Of a stretch of 27,989 nucleotides of DNA, positions 15,516-22,391 are shown piece after piece. Made by a program: the position numbers and the translations under genes. A model generated the notes under the pieces. The model was not told the DNA's origin. It worked only from the letters and a program-made list of their open reading frames with translations, and ran no database searches. This stretch comes from a bacterium. Lineage in GTDB: Bacteria > CSSED10-310 > JAJRTK01. The DNA is taken from assembly GCA_024278345.1 (NCBI GenBank), contig JAJRTK010000011.1, positions 1 through 27,989 of the forward strand, written 5' to 3'. Each line of letters begins with the position of its first letter. The first letter of the stretch is position 1.

Positions 15516-16811
15516 TCACCAAAGCTCATCCTCCGTCTCGTCTTCAGTCTCGGGGTTGCTGACCGGTTCCAAGACGACTTTCAGAGTCTTGGAACGGCTG
15601 CTTTCCAAGCCATCGACCGCGTAAGCGGCAACTTGGAATTTATAGGTTGACCCCGGTTCGGCCTTTTGGAAGTTGAACCGGGGAATCGCCGTACGCCCTA
15701 TTGAAGTCCATTTGAGGCCGTGCTTCTGGTAGACGACGTAGCCACGCACGTCGGGATCATCAGAAGCTTTCCACTCCAAGACTAAGGTGCCGCTTGTTCC
15801 TTTGGCGGTCAGTTGCCTTGGTGGCAACGGCGGTGTCTGCGTAAAGGCTCGGACCGGGATCGAGGGAGCGGATTCCAGGCCGTCGAGATCCACTGCCACC
15901 AGCGAATAATAGTAGAGAGTCGCCGGTCGGGTGTCGAGATCGTGATACTTGGCGGAGCGGCTGCCCGCCTGTCCAATCTTGCGGTACCCCTTCTTGGGAT
16001 GGGTAGAGCGGAAAATGATGTAGTTGCTGATTCGGCGTTCCGGGTTTTCTTGCCACTGGAGCTTGATTCCTTGACTCGGTTTCTTGGCCGGCGCCACCTC
16101 CAGGCCGATGGGGGTAAGGGGAGGCGCGAAGGTCTTGGCGCTGGCGGCCTCGCTAAGGCTGCTTTCCAGGCCAGCTTCGTTCAGGCTCGTGATGCGGTAG
16201 GAGTACTGTGTGAGGTCTCGCAGAGCAGTATCCTCGAAGCGAGTCGTCGTTCTGCCGCGGACTGTCTTGATGAGACGGAGATCTTTTTTTCCAGGTTCGA
16301 GGCGATAGATACGGTAGCCGGTAACTTCGAGTTCAGGCCGTGCCCCCCAGCGGATCTCGATTTTACGTGGTCCACCGGTTGCCCGGAGCTCCTGGACGGG
16401 TTGAGGCTTGCCAAGGGTCTGGGCCGTCACTTCGGCGGATTTCCGGCTCTTTCGACCGTCGGACGCGAAGGATGCCATTGCATAGGTATATTCGCGGTTG
16501 TGCTTGAGGCGCCGGAAGGTCTTGCCTTTGTCGGTAAAAAGGCGCTTTCGCCAACCGTTGAGGGTTGCGACCTCCCGGAAACGTTCGTTTCCTTCGCGGC
16601 GGTAGATGATATAGCCGGCGACGTCGGGGTGCGGCGAAGGAGTCCATCCGATGGTGATTTTTTTTGGACTGATCTCCAGAATCTCAAGGTCTGTTGGAGG
16701 CGGGAGAGCTTCCCCGGGAGTCCCCTGCGTGGCCCCGAAGGCCGCGGGAGCCAGAATGAGCAACAGAAAACCAAGGGAGCGAAGGAAAACGCCGGGCCGA
16801 CCAGGGTTCAT
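15516..16811 (-). CDS. Exported protein with four fibronectin type III domains
   Basis: The frame is open to 17159, but that extension crosses the palindrome block. ATG 16811, behind GGGAGG, gives 431 residues with a signal peptide (about 8-27, LLLILAPAAFGA). Four FN3 domains follow at about 37-132, 135-228, 230-325 and 327-416. Each has the pattern PPxxL, a central W or WxxNP segment, GYxIYR (GYIIYRRE, GYRIYR, NYIIFR, GYVVYQ), a Y-Y strand and DGLES / DGRKS / EAGLES. A short acidic tail ends the protein. No enzyme or anchor domain is visible; it may be a surface or periplasmic binding scaffold. Function is unknown. Confidence 0.88.
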   Translation of the reverse strand: MNPGRPGVFLRSLGFLLLILAPAAFGATQGTPGEALPPPTDLEILEISPKKITIGWTPSPHPDVAGYIIYRREGNERFREVATLNGWRKRLFTDKGKTFRRLKHNREYTYAMASFASDGRKSRKSAEVTAQTLGKPQPVQELRATGGPRKIEIRWGARPELEVTGYRIYRLEPGKKDLRLIKTVRGRTTTRFEDTALRDLTQYSYRITSLNEAGLESSLSEAASAKTFAPPLTPIGLEVAPAKKPSQGIKLQWQENPERRISNYIIFRSTHPKKGYRKIGQAGSRSAKYHDLDTRPATLYYYSLVAVDLDGLESAPSIPVRAFTQTPPLPPRQLTAKGTSGTLVLEWKASDDPDVRGYVVYQKHGLKWTSIGRTAIPRFNFQKAEPGSTYKFQVAAYAVDGLESSRSKTLKVVLEPVSNPETEDETEDELW

Positions 16812-16981
16812 TGGAGCTTTGCCTCCCTGTTTCGGGAATGTACTGCCGATTCTTTGAAGAAAACGGGAACGCATCCTTGGGGGGCTTCTCGATGCAAGCG
16901 GCCTTAGGTACCGCCTTGCCCACCAAGCTATGGACGATGGCGACCGCCGGGACCTTTCAACGGCACTGGTCATATGTGGGT

Positions 16982-17077
16982 CCAGGGAGCGTGCTCCCTG
17001 GCGAGGTCCAGGAGCAGCGCTCCTGGCGGAGGTATGGAGGCGGAGCCTCCGCTGGGTTCCAGGGCTGGAAGCCCTGG
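16982..17077. repeat. Array of four adjacent GC-rich hairpins
   Basis: Four inverted repeats follow one another. They are CCAGGGAGC/GCTCCCTGG (16982-17001), CCAGGAGC/GCTCCTGG (17008-17026), GGAGGC/GCCTCC (17036-17050) and CCAGGGCT/AGCCCTGG (17059-17077), with loops of 2-3 nt. Arms differ but share CCAGG/CCTGG cores. Each can fold on either strand. Confidence 0.75.
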
Positions 17078-17201
17078 GGCTGAGCCCGAAATTCATTGGG
17101 TGGCCGAAACGATGACCGGGGCCCCTTTCAACCAGGCTTCGGTCCTCGGTTTCGTCCACCTGAGTGGTTCCACTTGAGGCGGGTCGCCCGAAACAAAAGA
17201 A

Positions 17202-17355
17202 GGGACCTATCAGATCCGGTTGACAAGTCCACGCACGAAAGGAACCAACCGTTCAATTCCGTGAATCCCGTCCAGCCCGCCACCGGCAAGATGCCGGTGC
17301 CACCAGGGCGGCGCCGCGGAGTGTAAAGCAAAAACGCGGGGATTTGATAGGTCCC
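17202..17355. mobile_element. 154-bp MITE-like element with 14-nt inverted ends
   Basis: The left end is GGGACCTATCAGAT (17202-17215). The right end is the complement of GGGACCTATCAAAT (17342-17355), so 13 of 14 positions match. Inside is a perfect palindrome, CACCGGCA-AGA-TGCCGGTG (17281-17299). There is no coding sequence. A second, inverted copy of its right half occurs at 27863-27937. No target duplication was established. Confidence 0.5.
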
Positions 17356-17468
17356 CAAAAGAAGACCCGCGCAGCGTGCAAAAAAAGGGTGGGGACCGGC
17401 GAAGCCGTTCACTGGACGCTTCCTTTTCTCTGTTTCCTCCCGTTGCTTTTCATTGCAACCGGTCCTAT

Positions 17469-17574
17469 CGTGCTCCCTGGCGAGGTTCATGCACCGAGGG
17501 GAGTGGAGATCATGGCCGCGAGCCATAACCGGCGCTCCTGGCGAAGCTCCGGAAAATGACCGGGACCTTTCAAT
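17469..17574. repeat. Degenerate hairpin/REP segment
   Basis: CGTGCTCCCTGGCGAGGT (17469-17486) repeats 16990-17007 exactly, but its pairing left arm is lost. A small hairpin ATGGC/GCCAT (17512-17526) and GCGCTCCTGGCGA follow, then GGGACCTTTCAAT (17562-17574), the same motif as at 16949. It reads as an eroded copy of the left hairpin array. Its right edge reaches into the last codons of the 17570 gene. Confidence 0.5.
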
Positions 17575-17869
17575 CCTCTCCTGGCGCCGGGTTTTCCTTC
17601 ACAGCTTCCACATAGAGAATCCTAAGTTGGGCAAGCATTTCGTCCAGGAGTTTTTCTTCCCTGCCATCGAGGTTTCCTTGGGTCTTCTCTTTGAGCATGG
17701 CCAGAAGATCGATGGTGTTACGGGCTTCTTCAAGGTTCAGACTTGATTCACCCGTCAGCGGGCTTGCGGTCTTGCCCAGACAGATGAGCGCGGACTGATT
17801 CAGGGAGAGTAAAAGACTAAGAAAATGCGCTGACTGTCGTTCTTCATGGGTGAGATCTTCAGGCTTCAT
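17570..17869 (-). CDS. DUF1844 protein
   Basis: ATG 17869 gives 99 residues (MKPEDLTHEERQSAHFLSLL); a longer version from TTG 17923 has no family resemblance at its start. The core (SAHFLSLLLSLNQSALICLG, then LNLEEARNTIDLLAMLKEKT and LLDEMLAQLRILYVEAVK) matches DUF1844, a small helical family of unknown function found in several diderm phyla. The motif ARNTIDLLAMLKEKT is the best marker. It follows the lipoprotein gene by 78 nt on the same strand, probably one operon. Confidence 0.8.
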   Translation of the reverse strand: MKPEDLTHEERQSAHFLSLLLSLNQSALICLGKTASPLTGESSLNLEEARNTIDLLAMLKEKTQGNLDGREEKLLDEMLAQLRILYVEAVKENPAPGED

Positions 17870-17947
17870 GCGTATTTCCCTGGGGAAGAGATCAAGGCGT
17901 GCCCTGGGTCTGCGTTCCAACAAGACACGCCAGGGAGGATCACCGTT

Positions 17948-19291
17948 TTAGCCAGGAGCTGCCGTTTTTTTCTTGGCTTTTGGCATCCGGCCTCGGAGCC
18001 AATCGACTGGGCTTGGACTAATCTTCTTCACGCCCTGGATCTCCAGCGGAGTGACCTCTTTCTCCTGGTTCACCAGGAAGATTCCATATTCTTCGGAGCC
18101 TGTCTTTCGACCGATGAAGAGCAGGGATTGCCCGTTGGGTGACCATGCGGCGGAGGCGAACTCATAGCCATTCGCTTCGGTAGAGAGCATGGTGTTTCTG
18201 GTGCCACCATAACTCGGGATGGTATAGAGTCCTTGGTCGGTAGCAAACAAAATGCGTTTGCCATCGGGGGACCAATCGATGGAACGTATCTGCTCGTTGG
18301 GGATGGATGCCAGGATTTCCCCGGTGTTGAAATCCGCCGAAAGCTTGAACAGATAGCCTATTGTGCCTTTCTTTCCATTGAGGTGAGAGCAGATCAGCCA
18401 TTCGCTGTCGGGGGAACTATCGAAGATCGTGTCGAAATAGGGCTTGTTTTTGGCATCGACGAAAGAAGTACTCTTGCCTTTGCCTTCGATTTCACCTTTT
18501 TGATCCGTGGCCCACAGGGTGCGCTCTTTAGAGAAAAGGACCAGGTCGTTTTCAGCCCAGAGAGGGCGTGCGGCCTTCGTAGACTTGTGGACCCGGGAAG
18601 ATTTTCCCGTTTTCGGATCGTAGACATAGATGGAACCGCGGCGGGAACCTCTCTTTGCGGGGCGCGTGAAGAGAATCTTCTTTTCTAGGACCGGTCGGTT
18701 TTCCTTGGCGCCGGGGCCCGGTGTCACCCAGGGATCGATGGCGTGGTCGATGAGTTTTTCCGCGGTTCCACCGGTTCCCGCAACCCGGAAAATCCCACGA
18801 TCCGCCGAAAAGTAGACGATTCCCGCCTCCGCGAAGGCGCGGTTAATATCACTCTTGAGGTAGTAGTTGGGGTCTTGCTTGAGAATCCACCGGAATTTTT
18901 CCAGGGGCTCCACAAGGGTGCCTTTTTTGTAACGGTTGCGGGCAAGAAGAAAAATGAACCGAAGCTGTTTCTTCTTCGCATCGATGGCTTCGCGAGTCCT
19001 GGGGTAATGCTCGATGACATATTCGACCTTTTTGAGGGCCTCATCATAGCTCTTGAGGTTGTACAGGGAATCCGCCCAGGCCATGTAGCATTGCCGAAGC
19101 TTTTCGTGGGCCTCTTCCACCGCGAGGTTCTGCTCGATCGATTCCTGGAAATTCTTGGCGGCTCCCTCATAGTTCTCGGACTGGAGGAGGAGGTCGCCTT
19201 CGCGGACCTTGGCTCTTTCACTGCAGCCCAACAGCCCCGCCGAGATGGAGCAGCAGAGGGCTGCAAGCAACGAGATCTTACGGATTTTCAT
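17948..19291 (-). CDS. Lipoprotein with TPR region and TolB-like beta-propeller
   Basis: This 447-residue protein has a signal peptide with lipobox LLGC (C23), so it should be lipid-anchored. Helical TPR-like repeats cover about 25-160 (REGDLLLQSENYEGAAKNF; KSYDEALKKVEYVIEHYP). The remainder, about 165-440, is a beta-propeller with repeats like those of TolB/WD40-like PD40 proteins (RSIDWSPDGKRILFATDQ; SAAWSPNGQSLLFIGRK; SSPDSEWLICS). TolB acts in the Tol-Pal envelope system, but this protein has no Tol partners here and an extra TPR part. A protein-binding envelope scaffold is likely; exact role is unknown. Confidence 0.85.
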   Translation of the reverse strand: MKIRKISLLAALCCSISAGLLGCSERAKVREGDLLLQSENYEGAAKNFQESIEQNLAVEEAHEKLRQCYMAWADSLYNLKSYDEALKKVEYVIEHYPRTREAIDAKKKQLRFIFLLARNRYKKGTLVEPLEKFRWILKQDPNYYLKSDINRAFAEAGIVYFSADRGIFRVAGTGGTAEKLIDHAIDPWVTPGPGAKENRPVLEKKILFTRPAKRGSRRGSIYVYDPKTGKSSRVHKSTKAARPLWAENDLVLFSKERTLWATDQKGEIEGKGKSTSFVDAKNKPYFDTIFDSSPDSEWLICSHLNGKKGTIGYLFKLSADFNTGEILASIPNEQIRSIDWSPDGKRILFATDQGLYTIPSYGGTRNTMLSTEANGYEFASAAWSPNGQSLLFIGRKTGSEEYGIFLVNQEKEVTPLEIQGVKKISPSPVDWLRGRMPKAKKKTAAPG

Positions 19292-19597
19292 CGGTTCATG
19301 AGCTCCTTAAAGGGCAAATCGGTGAAATGTTGGTGCTCGGGGCTTGCCGATACGGGGCCGTTCAGGGATTGGCGCCGGAGCGCAAGTGGAACCCACGTTC
19401 CGCCTTTTGGAGGAAAAATGGAAGCCTAGGATTAACTAGGACAATTCACTTGAAAGTTCAAGCCAACGTGGGATTCCTTGGAGGAGTCGTACTCTTCGGG
19501 CAGACTGTTCGAGCCCGTGTGGATTGGCAAAAGAAGCCATGGACAGCGTATGAGATAAAATGGATCACTTGCGGTTTGTCAGAAGAAAGAGGGTGCA
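19292..19597. promoter_or_regulatory. 306-nt divergent intergenic region
   Basis: It lies between the divergently transcribed lipoprotein gene and yicC and must hold promoters for both. No gene was found. It has a palindrome CTTGAA-AG-TTCAAG (19449-19462), possibly an operator. GGAACCCACGTT (19388-19399) and a near-complement, AACGTGGGATTCC (19465-19477), flank the palindrome's left side and right edge. Confidence 0.4.
19524..19561 (+). promoter_or_regulatory. Weak candidate promoter for yicC
   Basis: TTGGCA (19524-19529) is followed after 19 nt by TATGAG (19549-19554), then TAAAAT (19556-19561), ending 36 nt before the yicC ATG. Spacing is long and boxes imperfect. Confidence 0.28.
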
Positions 19598-20482
19598 ATG
19601 GCTCGGAGCATGACTGGATTTGGTCGAGGCGGCGCGTCCCGCCACGGTGTGACCGTCGGTGTGGAGATAAGGACCGTCAACCATAAGCACTTGAACGTGC
19701 AGGTCAATGCGCCGCGCGTTCAAAGCGAGGCGATTCACCGGCTGCGAAGCCGGGCGGTGAACGCTTTCCAACGAGGAGCCATCCAAATTAACTATTTTGT
19801 CGCCTTGGATGAAAGCTATGCGCCGCGTGTCGTTTTGAGCCGTCCTCTTGCACGGGTTTACAGGGATCGCCTTCGGGAGCTCGAGGATGAGCTCGGCGAC
19901 CCAAAAAGCCGTATTCTGGAGATCATTGCAAGTCTCCCGGGAGTGCTGGAGGTCCAGGAGCCCGAAATCCAACAGGATCTATTCAAGGAGCTTCTAGACG
20001 AGGCGATGGATCAGGCTATCGCCGGGGTTCGGGAACACCGGGAAGCCGAGGGCCGAATTCTCTCGAAAAATCTTGAGAAACGTTTCCACCGGATTCTTGA
20101 GCTCTTGGGGCACGTGGAAAAGCAGGGAGAAAAAAGTGCATTGGATCGTCAGAATCGCCTGCGAAAAAGAATCGGCGAACTGCTCCGGGAGTCGGCTGTT
20201 TCCGTCGATGCTCCGCGACTGGAAACGGAGATCGCGCTCCTGGCCGAAAAAGCCGATGTTACGGAGGAAATCGCTCGAATCCGGGCTCATGTCGCGCAGC
20301 TTCGAGGGCTTTTGCCCAGGGACGGAGCCGTGGGAAGGCGCATGGAGTTTTTGTGCCAGGAGATTGGAAGAGAGTGCAACACGATTTGCGCAAAGACGCC
20401 GGATGCTCGGATTGTTCAGGAAATCGTGGAACTCCGTTCAGAGACCGAAAAAGTCCGGGAGCAGGTGCAGAACCTCGAATAA
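19598..20482 (+). CDS. yicC: YicC/YloC-family endoribonuclease
   Basis: This 294-residue protein starts MARSMTGFGRG, the invariant family start, and has RTVNHKHLNVQV at about 27-38. The C-terminal signature (MEFLCQEIGRECNTICAK, then IVELRSETEKVREQVQNLE) is complete. Family members are cytoplasmic endoribonucleases that act on RNA. In the usual ANTIGSK segment this one reads CNTICAK, a minor variation. It begins a housekeeping run with gmk 67 nt downstream. That order is standard in many bacteria, although the small remA gene often found between them is missing. Confidence 0.95.
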   Translation: MARSMTGFGRGGASRHGVTVGVEIRTVNHKHLNVQVNAPRVQSEAIHRLRSRAVNAFQRGAIQINYFVALDESYAPRVVLSRPLARVYRDRLRELEDELGDPKSRILEIIASLPGVLEVQEPEIQQDLFKELLDEAMDQAIAGVREHREAEGRILSKNLEKRFHRILELLGHVEKQGEKSALDRQNRLRKRIGELLRESAVSVDAPRLETEIALLAEKADVTEEIARIRAHVAQLRGLLPRDGAVGRRMEFLCQEIGRECNTICAKTPDARIVQEIVELRSETEKVREQVQNLE

Positions 20483-20549
20483 TTCCGTATCGACCCCCGT
20501 TACACCGGGGCGAACGAGATCCAAGATTCACTTGAGAAGGAGACTTTGA

Positions 20550-21170
20550 ATGGGTCGCCAAGGCATCCTGTTCATCTTGTCCGCGCCATCGGGAGCCGGA
20601 AAAACCACAATCCGTAAAGAGCTGCTACGGTCCATGCCGGAGCTTTGCTTTTCCGTCTCCCACACAACACGCCCGGCCAGAGCTGGTGAGGTCGATGGTG
20701 TGGATTACTTTTTCGTTGCTCCCCGGAGTTTCCAGAAAATGGCCGAAGCGGAGGAATTCCTGGAATGGGCCGAGGTCCACGGCAATCGGTACGGTACCGC
20801 AAGGCGGCAGATCGCCCAAGTGGTGGACGCCGGAACCGATCTCCTCTTGGATATCGATGTGCAGGGCGCCGAGCAAATCGTTAGCAACTACCACTGGGGA
20901 CCTGTCGCCACCATATTCGTTTTGCCGCCAGACCCTGGAACTCTCCGTGCACGCCTCGCGGGAAGAGCTTCTGAAACTCAAGGAGACCTCGAAAAGAGGC
21001 TCCAGAATGCTCCAAAGGAAATGCTCCGCTATCTCGAGTATGATTACGTCGTTGTCAATGACGATTTGGAACGTGCAGTCTGGCAAACCGGTTGTATCAT
21101 TCAGGCGGAGCGTTGCAAGGCAAGTCGGTTTCACTTGGCGGATTGCTGGTACGGCTTGCTTGAACTTTAG
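20550..21170 (+). CDS. gmk: Guanylate kinase
   Basis: Gmk phosphorylates GMP to GDP with ATP in the cytosol. The 206-residue product begins MGRQGILFILSAPSGAGKTT, whose P-loop is SAPSGAGKTT (11-20). GMP-binding VSHTTRPARAGEVDGVDYFF follows at 36-55, and the lid region near RLAGRASE. Length is normal. ATG 20550 has GAGAAGGAGA upstream. It sits between yicC and rpoZ, as is usual. Confidence 0.97.
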   Translation: MGRQGILFILSAPSGAGKTTIRKELLRSMPELCFSVSHTTRPARAGEVDGVDYFFVAPRSFQKMAEAEEFLEWAEVHGNRYGTARRQIAQVVDAGTDLLLDIDVQGAEQIVSNYHWGPVATIFVLPPDPGTLRARLAGRASETQGDLEKRLQNAPKEMLRYLEYDYVVVNDDLERAVWQTGCIIQAERCKASRFHLADCWYGLLEL

Positions 21171-21273
21171 CTTCTGACTGCCGGGGGATAAGGAACGAAG
21201 GAACTTTGACGCGTGGCGCCAAGTTGTGCGGCAAACCGGTCACGCGGGTTGATCACGATTACAGGAGGAAAAA

Positions 21274-21492
21274 ATGACTCTGTTTTTTGAAGATGAACTT
21301 CCCGAAGATGTCCACAGCAGATATGAAGCGGTTGTGATTGCCAGCCGCCGGGCCAGAGAACTCCAGATGGGGGTCAGACCACTGGTCGAGGGTACCGATG
21401 ACCAGAAACTAACAACGATTGCCCTTCGAGAGCTTGTGGAAAGAAAGCTTGCTTACGAGTTTCGCGATCCTCTGGAGGAAGCCAAGAAGTGA
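21274..21492 (+). CDS. rpoZ: RNA polymerase omega subunit
   Basis: This 72-residue protein, behind a strong AGGAGG site (21262-21267), has the omega pattern: SRYEAVVIASRRARELQ, then KLTTIALRELVERKL. Omega helps assemble RNA polymerase by binding the beta-prime subunit. The N-terminus is short and acidic. Its stop overlaps the next gene's GTG start (GTGA, 21489-21492), implying coupled translation. Confidence 0.94.
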   Translation: MTLFFEDELPEDVHSRYEAVVIASRRARELQMGVRPLVEGTDDQKLTTIALRELVERKLAYEFRDPLEEAKK

Positions 21493-22316
21493 GAAAGGAG
21501 CTTTCTCGGTTGGCTCGAGAGCTCCAAGGCCATTTTCAGGGGCAAGAGGAGCTTGGAGCCACAGGGTTTCCGGTCGAGCTTCTGCCGCCTTCCTTGCCGG
21601 TGGCTGCTGGACGCGCTCACGGCTGGAATGGTCATCCGGCTGCTGTCATGGGCCGGGACGGGGTTCTTGCGTCCACTGATCCCACTTTTCGGCCCGTGCA
21701 TGCTGCCGTTTCGGCGGCAGGATGCCTGGCCGATCTACGGCGAACAACAGCGGGTTGCCAGAAGTGTCGGCTTTGTCAGACTCGGCGGAATGTCGTTTTT
21801 GGCGAGGGAGCTGTCGATGCCGATCTGGTCTTTGTCGGCGAGGGACCGGGCCATGATGAAGATCGCTTGGGTCGCCCTTTTGTCGGGCGCTCCGGCCAGT
21901 TGCTAGACCGTATCCTCATCGCCATGGGGTTGAGCAGGGAATCGGTTTACATTTGCAACATCGTCAAATGTCGGCCGCCTTCCAACCGAAACCCCAGGCC
22001 CGATGAAATTAAAAGCTGTGAGCCCTATCTACTGGCGCAATTGAACCATCTCAAGCCCAAGGTCATCTGTGCGTTGGGCACTTTTGCGGCGCAGACGCTT
22101 CTGGGGACGCGGGAATCCATTTCTCGGCTCCGTGGTCGCCTGTACCGCTACCATGACATCGAGCTCATGGCTACCTTCCACCCGGCCTACCTTTTGCGAA
22201 AACCGTTGGCCAAGAAACAGGTTTGGGACGACATGCAGAAAATCCAGGAGGTCTTGGGGATACCTCCCGGCAGCTATGTGGGCAAGGGGCCGTACCTTCC
22301 GCCCAAGGGGAAATGA
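21489..22316 (+). CDS. udg: Type IV (4Fe-4S) uracil-DNA glycosylase
   Basis: This enzyme removes uracil from DNA in base-excision repair. The 275-residue product starts at GTG 21489, overlapping the rpoZ stop, with AAGAAG upstream. The N-terminal 80 residues are a poorly conserved extension. Cluster cysteines are C90 and C93 (CQKCRLC), C161 (CRPP) and C177 (SCEPY), with the spacing of family 4 enzymes (68 and 16 residues). The active-site motif GEGPGHDEDRLGRPFVG lies at 117-133 and HPAYLL at 231-236. It occupies the slot between rpoZ and priA where coaBC is often found in other genomes. Confidence 0.92.
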   Translation: MRKELSRLARELQGHFQGQEELGATGFPVELLPPSLPVAAGRAHGWNGHPAAVMGRDGVLASTDPTFRPVHAAVSAAGCLADLRRTTAGCQKCRLCQTRRNVVFGEGAVDADLVFVGEGPGHDEDRLGRPFVGRSGQLLDRILIAMGLSRESVYICNIVKCRPPSNRNPRPDEIKSCEPYLLAQLNHLKPKVICALGTFAAQTLLGTRESISRLRGRLYRYHDIELMATFHPAYLLRKPLAKKQVWDDMQKIQEVLGIPPGSYVGKGPYLPPKGK

Positions 22317-22370
22317 GGCCCTGTTGTCGTTGTCTTGGGGGAACTTCCCGTGGGGAAGGGGTAGGGCCTC
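22315..22370 (+). other. Nested hairpin between udg and priA
   Basis: GAGGCCCT (22315-22322, overlapping the udg stop) pairs perfectly with AGGGCCTC (22363-22370). Inside, CTTCCC (22344-22349) pairs with GGGAAG (22353-22358). Only three T residues follow, so termination is doubtful. The structure ends 7 nt before the priA ribosome site (GGAGAG, 22378-22383), so it may influence priA translation. Confidence 0.5.
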
Positions 22371-22391
22371 TTTGTGTGGAGAGCCGGAACC

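Larger units (their letters stand above)
16812..17569. repeat. 758-nt non-coding block of palindromes and short repeats
   Basis: No gene is supported here; frames through it are repeat-driven. From left to right it holds a GGGACCTTTCAA motif (16949-16960), four adjacent hairpins (16982-17077), a related motif (CCCCTTTCAA, 17122-17131), a 154-bp element (17202-17355), and a degenerate hairpin segment (17469-17574) ending in another GGGACCTTTCAA. Such clusters of extragenic palindromes are common in genomes with many REP-type elements. They separate the FN3 gene from the DUF1844 gene. Confidence 0.7.

Noticed and set aside
15813-16907. 364-codon + strand frame opposite the FN3 gene
   Set aside because: Antisense to four FN3 repeats, and it continues into the palindrome block.
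16982-17077. CRISPR array
   Set aside because: The repeats are palindromes of varying sequence with no unique spacers of even length and no cas genes nearby.
17202-17355. Insertion sequence with transposase
   Set aside because: At 154 bp it is far too short for a transposase, and no transposase gene is in the window.
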